Below the pieces are notes generated by a model. It saw only the letters and a program-made list of their open reading frames with translations. It ran no database searches and was not told where the DNA came from. Source: Deltaproteobacteria bacterium (GTDB taxonomy: Bacteria; Desulfobacterota; DSM-4660; Desulfatiglandales; HGW-15). From it: 64,000 bases of DNA. The position numbers and the translations under genes were made by a program. Location of the stretch: the NCBI GenBank assembly GCA_016932235.1, contig JAFGDF010000235.1:1-64000 (forward strand), in the 5' to 3' direction. Shown one piece after another: positions 36,545 to 45,714 of the stretch; position 1 is the first letter of the stretch; every line of letters begins with the position of its first letter.

Positions 36545-39034
36545 TTATTCAAAAACCCCTTTCTGTAAAAGGTCGATAAATTCCCTGTCAGAAAATCCCA
36601 GCAGATTTGTGCAAACATATTCGGTATGCTCCCCCATACAGGGGCTTGGCAAAACGGGCCGCCCAGGCGTTTTTGAAAGTTCAAAACTGGTTCCAAGATG
36701 AGTGAACGAGCCGATCTCACCATGTTCTATAGGCCAGAAAATATTTCTTGTTCTCAGCTGAGGGTCGTTATAAAGACCTTCCGCATCTCTTACAACACCA
36801 GCCGGGACCCCGGCGGCCTGCATTTTTTGCATTACCTCCTCGGGATCCAGGTTTTTGGTGTATTCTCCTGTAAGCTCATCAATGATCTTTTCATTCTTCT
36901 TGCGATTCCCAACACCCCTGAATTCCTCAGCCTCAGCCCATTCAGGTTTATGTATGACTCCGCAAAAAGCCTTCCATTGAACCTCATCAAACACTGCTAT
37001 GGTACACCATTTATCCTTTCCCTTACAGGGATATACACTGTGGGGAGATGCATAAGGGTTCGTGTTTCCCATACGCTCCGGTTCACGCCCGTTCGCCACA
37101 AAATCGAGCACGCCCGGAAGAACAAACGACACGGCCGTTTCAAACTGGACCAATTCTATGAGCTGACCTTTTCCTGTCCTCTCGCGATCCATCAGGGCTT
37201 TGATAAGTGCGGCCGCGGAATACCTTGGGCTGATGCAATCAGTATAGGCGCCCACCCCGACCGGTAAAGGCTCCCTGTCCGGCCAACCTATAAAATTCTG
37301 GATACCGGCGATAGCCGCCAGAGTCATTCCATAAGAGCCAAAGTCCCTGTACGGCCCTTCCATTCCGAACCCATTCTGCCTCAACATTATTATATCATGC
37401 TTAATCTTTTTAATCTCCTCATAACCAAGCCCCCACCTCTCCATCACTCCCGGTCGGTTATTTTCCATTACAACATCCGACGCGCCTATAAGCCTCTTGG
37501 CAACCTCAAGGCTCAGGGGATTTTTCATATTAAGAACCATACTGTATGAATTACCGTTGAAATGGTTAAAATAGCCGCTGCGGTTGAGGCCCGGTTTTCC
37601 ATCCTTGAATGGTGGGGAGGTCCTGCTGACGCACGGTCGCGTTTTGCTCTCAATCCTTATGACGGTGGCGCCATAATCGGCGAACATCTTTGAAGAAAGC
37701 GGACCGACCATAGCCGCGCTGAATCCGGCTATCACAAGGCCTGAAAAGATATTTCTATCATTATCCTTCACCGGTATTTCATCATCCGTGAACCTGTCTT
37801 TTGAGATTACAGGCGGCTTATCCTTTGCTTCTTTATTTTCTCCACCGCAAAGCTCCATCTCTGCAAAGATTTCATCATTATGTTCCCCTATTAAGGGGGC
37901 CCTGAAGTTTGTCTCGATAGACGCCCCGGACATCCTCGCGAAATGCCGGGGATAGGGTATTTTTACGCCAAGCTCCGGGTGGTCGATATCCTTCCAAAAA
38001 TTTCTCTCCCCTAAATTCCTGTCATTCAGAAGGTCACTCATACTTGAAAGCGAACAGATCATAATATTTCGTTCAATAGCGGCGTTGAGAATTTCCTTTC
38101 TTGTGTGAGCGAGAATAAATCTGCCGACCGGACCTGCTATCCGATCAAGGACCTCCTGACTGGCATTGCTCATATCGAAATTTTCCCAGTCCATATTCCT
38201 CAGGTATTCGTCGCCCATCCCCTCATCATCCATCCACTTGACGAGAAGCCTGCTCGTTCGTGCGCCTGTGAATCCGCCAAGGATGAAGAAAGCGACAAAA
38301 CCATCCCTGCACGGCCAAATCTGGCGTTGGAGGGCATTTTGGGCGTTACTCCTCAAAGCCCCGGAGCGAGTCAAGTTTATACGGTTCATTTCCCAGGTTG
38401 GTATTGTAAAGGCAAGAAACCATGCCGCGCTTTGCTGCATGGATATATCCACATGCTGAACTATGCCGGTCCTGTTTCTGTGGTACAAGGCCATTAGCGC
38501 GCCGACAGCCCCATCAGCGCCTGCCAGAACATGGGATTGAGGGACACTGACAGTCAGGGGTGCACGATCAGCGTCTCCCGTCAACCCGAGAAGTCCTGAC
38601 ATGCCCATTATCGTGAGATCGGATGCCTTATAATTTCTATAGGGGCCTTTTTGTCCGAAGGGTGTAATGGATACCACGATGAGATCCGGATTGATCTGCG
38701 AAAGCGTCGAAATCCCCAGACCGATACTGTCCAGCCACCCGGGTGGATATGACTCTATCAAAAAATCGGCGGTAGGGATCAACTTCTTCAGTTTCTCATG
38801 GTCGCTTCCTGTCTCAATATCGAGCGTAATCCCCTTTTTATTACTGTTGTAGGCGAACCAGTATAGACTTTTTTCAGGATCAGGAATATCACGCCAGTAA
38901 GGAGCTATTCTTCCTGAATCCTTCCCTCCGGGTTTCTCAATTTTTATGACATCCGCACCCAGATCCGCGAGTATCTTGCCGCATAAAAAACCTTTTTCAT
39001 CAGTCAAGTCCAGCACTCTGCGGCCGTCAAGCAT
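36545..39034 (-). CDS. double-domain CaiB/BaiF (family III) CoA-transferase
   Basis: This 829-residue protein contains two complete CaiB/BaiF halves in tandem. The first starts RRVLDLTDEKGFLCGKILAD and has the catalytic-type aspartate D196 in QHVDISMQQSA. The second starts about residue 425 (FSGLVIAGFSAAMVGPLSSK), and its equivalent position is Glu627 in QLIELVQFETA, so only the first half keeps the usual catalytic Asp. Family III enzymes are interlocked dimers, so a fused protein could fold as a pseudo-dimer with one normal and one altered site. It lies 17 bases after the GlmL-like gene. Confidence 0.9.
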   Translation of the reverse strand: MLDGRRVLDLTDEKGFLCGKILADLGADVIKIEKPGGKDSGRIAPYWRDIPDPEKSLYWFAYNSNKKGITLDIETGSDHEKLKKLIPTADFLIESYPPGWLDSIGLGISTLSQINPDLIVVSITPFGQKGPYRNYKASDLTIMGMSGLLGLTGDADRAPLTVSVPQSHVLAGADGAVGALMALYHRNRTGIVQHVDISMQQSAAWFLAFTIPTWEMNRINLTRSGALRSNAQNALQRQIWPCRDGFVAFFILGGFTGARTSRLLVKWMDDEGMGDEYLRNMDWENFDMSNASQEVLDRIAGPVGRFILAHTRKEILNAAIERNIMICSLSSMSDLLNDRNLGERNFWKDIDHPELGVKIPYPRHFARMSGASIETNFRAPLIGEHNDEIFAEMELCGGENKEAKDKPPVISKDRFTDDEIPVKDNDRNIFSGLVIAGFSAAMVGPLSSKMFADYGATVIRIESKTRPCVSRTSPPFKDGKPGLNRSGYFNHFNGNSYSMVLNMKNPLSLEVAKRLIGASDVVMENNRPGVMERWGLGYEEIKKIKHDIIMLRQNGFGMEGPYRDFGSYGMTLAAIAGIQNFIGWPDREPLPVGVGAYTDCISPRYSAAALIKALMDRERTGKGQLIELVQFETAVSFVLPGVLDFVANGREPERMGNTNPYASPHSVYPCKGKDKWCTIAVFDEVQWKAFCGVIHKPEWAEAEEFRGVGNRKKNEKIIDELTGEYTKNLDPEEVMQKMQAAGVPAGVVRDAEGLYNDPQLRTRNIFWPIEHGEIGSFTHLGTSFELSKTPGRPVLPSPCMGEHTEYVCTNLLGFSDREFIDLLQKGVFE

Positions 39035-39051
39035 TTTATCATCCTTTCTGT

Positions 39052-40422
39052 TTACAACTCTTTCAGGTGCTTTTTCATAAACTTCAGTGCCTTTGCCGGA
39101 TTTTCCTGACCCAGAAGGCCGCCGGCAAAGAGAATATAGTGTTCATCCAGATAGAATTTCGGCGCCCTCGGCTTAAGAACGAGGGGCTCATTTTCCATGA
39201 AAACGGCGCTTCCCAGGATTTTTACGGGTTCTTTTGAGAATACAATGGGTCCACCCGTTCCGATAACTGCTTTTATATGTCTGAAATCCTTTCCATGCTG
39301 CAGTAATACCTCGCCGCCGGGACCATACTTTATTTCGATTCTTCCTACATGCCTGCTCACCGCCGTTTCTACCGCCAGCCGGGAAAGCCTGGTATGCCAC
39401 TGAATTTCTTCATCTTTCAATGGGATAAAGCCATCTTTCCTGAACTTCATAACAATCCCGGCAACATCTGTCTGCGGTTCTTTCTCCTGAAGAAGTTTTG
39501 CGAGGTGTTCAAGATTGTACTTTAGCCCCAGGTCTCCTTCCACCGTTCTTTTCTCATAGGGTTCAGGTAATCCTATCCGGACGACGACGCCCGGAGAAGA
39601 TCTAAACAGGGCAACGGAATGGACATCCGTCGTTGCCCCGCCCAAATCAACCACAATCATCTCGCCCAACCCTTTCTCCTCTTCACAACCATCAACCAAG
39701 AACCTCGTGGCCTTTAAAACCGCCAGAGGCGTAGGCATCAGTACATTCTTAATCTTTCGCCTGGCCTTCCCTATCCCTTTTGCTTCAATGATGTTATTGA
39801 TAAATATTTCCCTTATCAACCTGTTGCAGTCATCCACATCAATCCTTCCTACTTCAGGCATCACATTTGCACAATAGAAAACCCTTTCACCAAAAGCCTT
39901 GAAGATCTGCCGTATATCATCAACCGCACACTTATTGCCGGCGACGATGATGGATGAGTGGGGGATCTGTTGCGAGGCAATCATCCCCGCATTATGAATA
40001 ATTACTTTTTTATTTCCTCCATCTGTTCCGCCCGTCAACAGGATGATATCAGGCCGAAGCTGTTCGATCTCCTCAGCCTCCGATCCCGTTAACTGGTATG
40101 AGTAGCACGCTATCACTTTAGCGCCGGCGCCTAATGCGGCCAGGTTTGCTGCTTCCATACTGTAATCCGGAACAAAACCAACGCACACCATTCGAAGACC
40201 ACCGGCGGCACTGCTGCAGGCGAGGGCTTCATCGGTGTTCAAGTCAACCATGCCAACATCATTGGAAATGCTCGCAAGGCACGCATCAAGTCCGTCATTG
40301 ATATCCGTATCTACGGTTGAATAATGTGTGGCTCTTGCCAAAATTTCGTTCTTTTCGAGATCTACAAAAACAGCCTTGGTGAATGTGCTGCCGAAATCAA
40401 TTAGGAGTCTGCCGTTAATCAT
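39052..40422 (-). CDS. glmL: GlmL/MutL-like ASKHA ATPase, mutase reactivating factor
   Basis: This 456-residue protein of the GlmL/MutL family shows phosphate-binding motifs LLIDFGSTFTKAVFVDL at the N-terminus and MIVVDLGGATTDVHSVAL in the middle. GlmL proteins exchange damaged cobalamin for intact adenosylcobalamin in glutamate mutase. Gene order GlmE-GlmS-GlmL on the minus strand, with the CoA-transferase following closely, shows it serves this mutase. Confidence 0.9.
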   Translation of the reverse strand: MINGRLLIDFGSTFTKAVFVDLEKNEILARATHYSTVDTDINDGLDACLASISNDVGMVDLNTDEALACSSAAGGLRMVCVGFVPDYSMEAANLAALGAGAKVIACYSYQLTGSEAEEIEQLRPDIILLTGGTDGGNKKVIIHNAGMIASQQIPHSSIIVAGNKCAVDDIRQIFKAFGERVFYCANVMPEVGRIDVDDCNRLIREIFINNIIEAKGIGKARRKIKNVLMPTPLAVLKATRFLVDGCEEEKGLGEMIVVDLGGATTDVHSVALFRSSPGVVVRIGLPEPYEKRTVEGDLGLKYNLEHLAKLLQEKEPQTDVAGIVMKFRKDGFIPLKDEEIQWHTRLSRLAVETAVSRHVGRIEIKYGPGGEVLLQHGKDFRHIKAVIGTGGPIVFSKEPVKILGSAVFMENEPLVLKPRAPKFYLDEHYILFAGGLLGQENPAKALKFMKKHLKEL

Positions 40423-40511
40423 GCTATCGTGCCGTTTTTATCCGATTTCACGGTTAAGAGGATGAAAAGACACTGTGGTTCCAGTGCAGGATATTTCTCT
40501 CATGAGATGCC

Positions 40512-40940
40512 TCAGGATGATCCATCTCTTTCTTCCAGATCCTTTTTCAAGTCCTCTATTGCCTCCCTTGGATCTGTTTCAGGGGGATATACTCTATCAA
40601 ATCCCATATTTTTAAACTTGATAACATCCGCTGAAAAATCATGTCTTGAGAGTCCCAGCAATCCTCCCAAATATAAGATAACATTATCGAGCCCAGCTTC
40701 CATGCATTTTTCCTTAAAACCCCTCAGATCAATCTCTGCCATCCCATACAGAGAACTCATAAGAATGGCATCAGCGTTTGTCTCCTGCGCCACCTTTATA
40801 AATTCCTCAGGCGGCGTTTGCATGCCAAGCTCAACCACATTAAAGCCGGCATCCCTGAAAGCCCTCGAAACGACCTTTGTTCCAATGACATGAGCGTCCA
40901 TTCCCACTGTCCCGGTTATCACGGTATATTCTTTTTTCAT
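40512..40940 (-). CDS. glmS: glutamate-mutase-like small subunit, cobalamin-binding (GlmS)
   Basis: This 142-residue B12-binding subunit has the DxHxxG motif D15-A-H17-V-I-G20, in which the histidine replaces dimethylbenzimidazole as the cobalt ligand. MSSLYGMAEIDLRG and YLGGLLGLSRHDF complete the B12 fold, and the end (MGFDRVYPPETDPREAIEDL) closely follows the clostridial glutamate mutase subunit. Length is normal. It lies 48 bases after the large subunit. Confidence 0.93.
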   Translation of the reverse strand: MKKEYTVITGTVGMDAHVIGTKVVSRAFRDAGFNVVELGMQTPPEEFIKVAQETNADAILMSSLYGMAEIDLRGFKEKCMEAGLDNVILYLGGLLGLSRHDFSADVIKFKNMGFDRVYPPETDPREAIEDLKKDLEERDGSS

Positions 40941-40988
40941 GTCTCCTCCTCAAGGTGTAATGCAATGTGAAGATTTCACTAAAACGGG

Positions 40989-42458
40989 TCAATATGGCGG
41001 CGCGCCCTTTATCATCCCTTTACTTAAAGCCCAAAAATCTTTCATATACACATTGTAATCCACCTTTATACCCTCTTTAGCCTCTCTCTCGGCCACTTTG
41101 GCCTGATGGAATTCCTTGACCTCTTTCGGCATAGGAAGATCGCCAAATTCCAGAAATCTGGTAGCGCCATTGAGGTCCCTGACACCCATGACATTATCCT
41201 TGACGTGTATATTTCCCGCGAAAGGAGAATCCAGAACCCCTGCCTCAATAGCCCGGACAGATCCGGCGGCGACGTCGCCATCACCCATCTCTATAACCTT
41301 ATCAACAACAGATCTAACCTCTTTCTCAGCCATTTTCTCTTCGATATCTAGTTCCTTGCTGTCGAAATGGAACTCCTGCGGTCTGACAACATTGAAGATC
41401 CAGTTGGCCGCCCGGTAACTCACTGCGTGAGCTTCTTTTGTAGGAATCCCGGCTGCTTCATCAATAGTCCTGACACATATGGCTTCAGCCCCGGCCAATG
41501 ATCCGATAAAGGCCGTATAACTGAGATATGCGAAAGCGCCGCCCTGGTCCATCGGCATCGGATATAGCGGTATCTGATTTGCGAATACACCAGGGACAAG
41601 AACATCTTTGTGACCAAATTTATCCAGATATTCCCTTGTTAATCTTTTTCCGGTATTATACAGAGCAAGATCCTGAGCAATATTGCCGCCAAATTCGATC
41701 AGCGGAATTATACTCTTTACACCCTGTTCAGCACCGATGAGTGCGCTAAGGATTATTGTCGAAACATGTATCGTAAGAGGAAAAACGCAATTCGGATTCC
41801 ATCCATGAAGATCTGACGTGATGATGACGCCTCTTTCAGCATAATAACCCATTAACCTGAAAACATATTGACACGCCTTTATACAATCTGCGAGCGTAAC
41901 ACTTTTGTGATAATTTCCGAATAACTGGAATATGCTGGGGGGCAATGCCGTAATGCCTGACGCAAACCCGATTTCCGCACCCAGTTTCTGAGCGTAAACA
42001 CCCCCAAGTCTCAGGTTATACGCGGCATCGCATGCCTCAATAACTCTCCTCGTATTTTTCACGCCGTGATTGATTATCGGATACCCGTTAATCATGGGAG
42101 TCCCTGTTTTAGCGCTCTCATCCAGAGCCTGCTGGACCTTTTCGAGCTGAAGCAACCTTGTATAACTGTCGGTAGTGACCGGAATCAACGGAAGCCCTGC
42201 TTCAACCAGTGTCTTATTCAGTTCTATCTCATCTTCTATCATCGGCTGCCCCGCCCTTGGAAAAACAACCGTCCTGCCTTCTTCTCGTAATTTTTGTGTA
42301 ACTCTGCAGAAATTCTTCGTATCCGGCAGTTTCTTCTGATATTCAATCGCCTCTTCCAGATCAACCTCTTTTCCGGTCGGCCAAGTCGAGAGCACGTCTT
42401 CCCTCATTTTCATAAAGTCATCTTCATCAATATGTTTTTGAAGAACATCAACTTTCAT
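40989..42458 (-). CDS. glutamate-mutase-like large subunit (GlmE family), altered active site
   Basis: This 489-residue TIM-barrel subunit is of the methylaspartate (glutamate) mutase epsilon family; the region WPTGKEVDLEEAIEYQKKL and the end YLEFG-like RFLEFGDLPMPKEVKEF are typical. Aligned by eye to the Clostridium cochlearium enzyme, the three carboxylate-binding arginines are kept (R68, R101, R150 for R66, R100, R149). Glu171, which contacts the substrate amino group, falls on Pro173, Tyr177 on Leu179, and Lys326 on Gly; Tyr181 is kept (Y183). No methylaspartate ammonia-lyase is nearby. A different substrate, probably a dicarboxylate without the amino group, is inferred. Confidence 0.88.
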   Translation of the reverse strand: MKVDVLQKHIDEDDFMKMREDVLSTWPTGKEVDLEEAIEYQKKLPDTKNFCRVTQKLREEGRTVVFPRAGQPMIEDEIELNKTLVEAGLPLIPVTTDSYTRLLQLEKVQQALDESAKTGTPMINGYPIINHGVKNTRRVIEACDAAYNLRLGGVYAQKLGAEIGFASGITALPPSIFQLFGNYHKSVTLADCIKACQYVFRLMGYYAERGVIITSDLHGWNPNCVFPLTIHVSTIILSALIGAEQGVKSIIPLIEFGGNIAQDLALYNTGKRLTREYLDKFGHKDVLVPGVFANQIPLYPMPMDQGGAFAYLSYTAFIGSLAGAEAICVRTIDEAAGIPTKEAHAVSYRAANWIFNVVRPQEFHFDSKELDIEEKMAEKEVRSVVDKVIEMGDGDVAAGSVRAIEAGVLDSPFAGNIHVKDNVMGVRDLNGATRFLEFGDLPMPKEVKEFHQAKVAEREAKEGIKVDYNVYMKDFWALSKGMIKGAPPY

Positions 42459-42501
42459 TCTCTACCTCCATCTTGCTTTACGGAGCTTTTATTTATAAAG
42501 C

Positions 42502-43722
42502 CTATATGATTTCATCATCCTTTAATTTTTCTATCTCTTCCCAGCTGTAATTACATACATTGATAAGGATTTCTTCCGTGTGCTCGCCGAAGTTGGGCGC
42601 TGATGAATTAACATCAGGAGGTGTTTCACTGAATGCCACGGGACATCCGATGACCTTTTTCTTTCCCAGCACGGGATGATCAACCTCAGTGATATAATGA
42701 TTGCTTATGATCTGCGGATCAAATTGCAGTTCACTGGGATCAAGAACCGCCGAGAAAGCGACTCCTCCACCTTTCTCATCAAGCAGCATCAACCATTCGG
42801 CTCTTGTCTTTGTTATGAATACCTTGTCCAGTGCTTCCCTGAGCTCAAATCGGTTGTCATTTCTCAGCTTCGCCGTGGCGTATCTTTCATCCTTTTCCAG
42901 ATCTTCTCTCCCCAATGTACTACAGAAATCATGCCAAAACCGGTCGGACTGTGCCTCTGCAAATAACAACCACTTTCCATCAGCACACTCATAATGATTT
43001 GCAAGAGCATTCCTTTGATTAAATCTGGACGGCCTTGGTATCGGACGGTCGCGAAGCAGTACCGTATTTACATTGTATGCCTGTAAGTGTAAGCCGGCTC
43101 CGAGCAGGGACACATCTACTCGCTGGCCTTTCCCCTGTTTGTCTCTTGCTATCAGCCCGGCCAGGATTCCATAAGCCAAGAGCGTTCCTGTCATTTGATC
43201 AAATATCGGACCCGCAATCTGCGCGGGAGGACTATCCGGCTCCCCAACCGCATACATTATGCCTGAACGCGCCTGGGCTATAGTGTCATAGGCCCGTTTT
43301 CTGCTCTCAGGCCCCGATAATCCATAACCTGTAGCCATGGCATATACCAGCATTGGATTATGCTCCGCCAGAGTCTCGTATTCTATATGCAGTTTTTCAA
43401 TAGCAGAAAGGGAATAATTCGTGCAAAACACGTCGGCTTCCTTTACCAATTCACACAGCAGATCTATGCCTCTTTCCTTTTTCAGGTCCAGCGTCATGCT
43501 TTTCTTATTCCTGTTGGCGGTCTCAAACATTATATTCAAATTACCCGGCAAACTCATCGTTCTGCCAAACAGCGACGACATGCCCCTTGACGGGTCACCC
43601 TTCACCCTGTCCTCAATCTTGATAATTTCAGCACCCAGGTCACCCAGCATGTAACATGCCGAAGGTGCGCTAAGATAACCACCGCACTCAATAATTCTAA
43701 TACCGTTGAGGGGTCCTGGCAT
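42502..43722 (-). CDS. CaiB/BaiF (family III) CoA-transferase
   Basis: This 406-residue CoA-transferase starts GPLNGIRIIECGGYLSAPSA. It has the family-typical MTLDLKKERGIDLLCELV and the catalytic-type Asp in QRVDVSLLGAGLHL (D203). It moves CoA between carboxylic acids. It heads the run CoA-transferase, GlmE, GlmS, GlmL, double CoA-transferase, and one copy of the shared inverted repeat lies about 53 bases upstream of its start. Confidence 0.92.
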   Translation of the reverse strand: MPGPLNGIRIIECGGYLSAPSACYMLGDLGAEIIKIEDRVKGDPSRGMSSLFGRTMSLPGNLNIMFETANRNKKSMTLDLKKERGIDLLCELVKEADVFCTNYSLSAIEKLHIEYETLAEHNPMLVYAMATGYGLSGPESRKRAYDTIAQARSGIMYAVGEPDSPPAQIAGPIFDQMTGTLLAYGILAGLIARDKQGKGQRVDVSLLGAGLHLQAYNVNTVLLRDRPIPRPSRFNQRNALANHYECADGKWLLFAEAQSDRFWHDFCSTLGREDLEKDERYATAKLRNDNRFELREALDKVFITKTRAEWLMLLDEKGGGVAFSAVLDPSELQFDPQIISNHYITEVDHPVLGKKKVIGCPVAFSETPPDVNSSAPNFGEHTEEILINVCNYSWEEIEKLKDDEII

Positions 43723-43774
43723 TTATTCCTCCTGTTTGTACGCATTGCTGTTGAGGTCAACTTATTTCACTAAA

Positions 43775-43794
43775 TTTACTTATCGTTAAGTAAA
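43775..43794. promoter_or_regulatory. candidate TetR operator, copy 2 (before CaiB/mutase operon)
   Basis: TTTACTTATCGTTAAGTAAA has perfect 8-base arms (TTTACTTA / TAAGTAAA) around TCGT. It is the most symmetric of the three copies. It stands between the stop of the fused CoA-transferase gene and the start of the CaiB gene, at a normal operator distance. Confidence 0.6.
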
Positions 43795-43873
43795 GCTATA
43801 AAAAGATTTAATGGGGCTGTCAAGGGAAAAAGAGGTGCTGAGACCTATCATAAAAGGGTATATTTACTTTGTC

Positions 43874-45619
43874 TCATCCTTTTGTCTCAGAGGAAAAGAG
43901 GAACCTCAGCAGGTTTAATTCTTCTCTCCCCGGTTCAGGTATCATCGTAAGGTCATCATCCTTTTCTAAAGCCCAGCCGCAATTATTCTCGATTTTCTTT
44001 ATCATCTCCTCCAATGAACGCGTTTTTTGTTCCGGGAAGCAGGCTTTGAGAATAAGCTCTGACTTGCCTGGTTTCTTTATAAAAACACCCATCGTTGATA
44101 TAACTTTGCTGACTCTGTCTCCTCTGGCGGTTACATAAGGCAAGGTTTCTACAAACCGTTTTTTCGACTGATTGAGAATTAATATCACCTCTCTCGCGTT
44201 AACGGCATCATTGGCTCCGCCCGTGCCAACGAGGAATTCTCCATCAGATGTCCTGCTTGAATTTATATTTCCATGCCTGTCCACCTGCCCTGCTCCAAGG
44301 ACACTTAAGCACCTGCTGTTCTTGCCTCCTACAAATACTCCGTGCGTCGTTATGGTGTCGGTAAGCATTTTCGAGCTTTTCAGCGCCGCGACCGTCTGTG
44401 CGCTGGACTCTCCGGGCTGTGGCAGATAACCAATCTGCCCGTTTCCGGTAATCAGATCTATTTCATACCCCATTTTTATGAGCTCATAGTACGCCACCGT
44501 TGCCGCTATACCGCGCGACCCGGCGCCTACAAGCATGGTTTTATGGTTTGATTTAATCACGCTGTCCACTATTTCTCTGGAAGCCGCTATTAACAGCATT
44601 TCATTTTCACTGTACCCCTCCGAGAAATCACTTGGGGCATCCCCCGGTTTTTTTATTGATATTTTTTCCAGTGCCCTTCTCTTAAGCTTGGAGATCCTCC
44701 GGGTTCCTAATTTATTAAGGAATCTCTCATGATCTTCGCAGCCTAAAACCCATTCCTCTAACCAGTCGTCAAGCCTTTGAGAGTCCTCGGAAGCTATATG
44801 GAGATCCCGCAAAAAATCTTCATCCGCTTCATATGATTCAGCAACATCCTCAGCCGGGCTTGTAAATGAAAATGGATGGATGCCCATAGGGACAGGGCAT
44901 ACTGCTATGACATGGGATGATGGAATCTTAACAAGGGCTGAATATTTCCTGATCACATCGCTCGAAACAACTTTTTCGACTGTTACGATAACTCCGCCTT
45001 TACTGCCAAGCGCCCCCCAGATATCATCACCATAGGGCACGGCTAGAATGGTATTCCCGATATCATCGGCGGCGCAGCCATGAACAATGGAAAGATCAGG
45101 GTTTAAGCACTTCAGGATACCGACCGTTTTGCCTTTGTCAAACGGGTCATCTATCTCTTTGAAAGACATCCTGTTCTCTGAAGCCATAGTGCTTCCAAGA
45201 ATTGATCTCGTAGGTATAAAATCTATTCCCATGGCTCCTGCCATAAGCCTTTGCTGAAGAGAAAGCAGAGACCAGTTCTCAAACTCTACCTTCCTCTCGG
45301 CAAATGCCTTTTGTATGACCTTGCTGGGATGAGCTGACACGGATATCTCGATACAGGCTGAGAAAAATAATTTACTCAAAAGGTTACAATGTACAAGGTT
45401 TATCGCATGCCCTGTCACTGTACTCTGGATCAGTTTAAAATTCGGAGCGGCATTGTAAAACTGCCTTATAATCTCGCATGTGGCAGCGCCGGGTCCGCCC
45501 AATCCGGCCGCCAGATGCAGCGTAAGTCCGGGTTTTACATAAGCCCCTATGGCTTCCTCTAGTCTTAAAACCTTGTTTTCTTTTTTAGTTTTAGCAGTCA
45601 TGAATATCTCATTCTTCAT
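43874..45619 (-). CDS. family I CoA-transferase, fused alpha and beta subunits
   Basis: This 581-residue protein joins two halves that are usually separate glutaconate/3-oxoacid CoA-transferase subunits. The N-terminal half (residues 1 to about 290) has YVKPGLTLHLAAGLGGPGAA and VHGCAADDIGNTILAVPYGD. The C-terminal half (from about 340) has TMLVGAGSRGIAATVAYYEL and SVLGAGQVDRHGNINSS. IpdAB-type ring hydrolases share this fold, so CoA-ester hydrolysis is an alternative to CoA transfer. The ribosome binding site is weak. It lies between the SDR and CaiB genes. Confidence 0.85.
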   Translation of the reverse strand: MKNEIFMTAKTKKENKVLRLEEAIGAYVKPGLTLHLAAGLGGPGAATCEIIRQFYNAAPNFKLIQSTVTGHAINLVHCNLLSKLFFSACIEISVSAHPSKVIQKAFAERKVEFENWSLLSLQQRLMAGAMGIDFIPTRSILGSTMASENRMSFKEIDDPFDKGKTVGILKCLNPDLSIVHGCAADDIGNTILAVPYGDDIWGALGSKGGVIVTVEKVVSSDVIRKYSALVKIPSSHVIAVCPVPMGIHPFSFTSPAEDVAESYEADEDFLRDLHIASEDSQRLDDWLEEWVLGCEDHERFLNKLGTRRISKLKRRALEKISIKKPGDAPSDFSEGYSENEMLLIAASREIVDSVIKSNHKTMLVGAGSRGIAATVAYYELIKMGYEIDLITGNGQIGYLPQPGESSAQTVAALKSSKMLTDTITTHGVFVGGKNSRCLSVLGAGQVDRHGNINSSRTSDGEFLVGTGGANDAVNAREVILILNQSKKRFVETLPYVTARGDRVSKVISTMGVFIKKPGKSELILKACFPEQKTRSLEEMIKKIENNCGWALEKDDDLTMIPEPGREELNLLRFLFSSETKG

Positions 45620-45714
45620 TCAAATATACAGGCGGTCGGGGTGCGATTTTCATTTTATTTTGTTAACCATTTATATAAAAGTATCGAATAAATCATTGAG
45701 ACGCCTCGTTTCTA

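Noticed and set aside
42459..42501. Cobalamin riboswitch before the mutase genes
   Set aside because: The gap before the large subunit gene is only about 43 bases, and no B12-box-like sequence was seen there or upstream of the CaiB gene.
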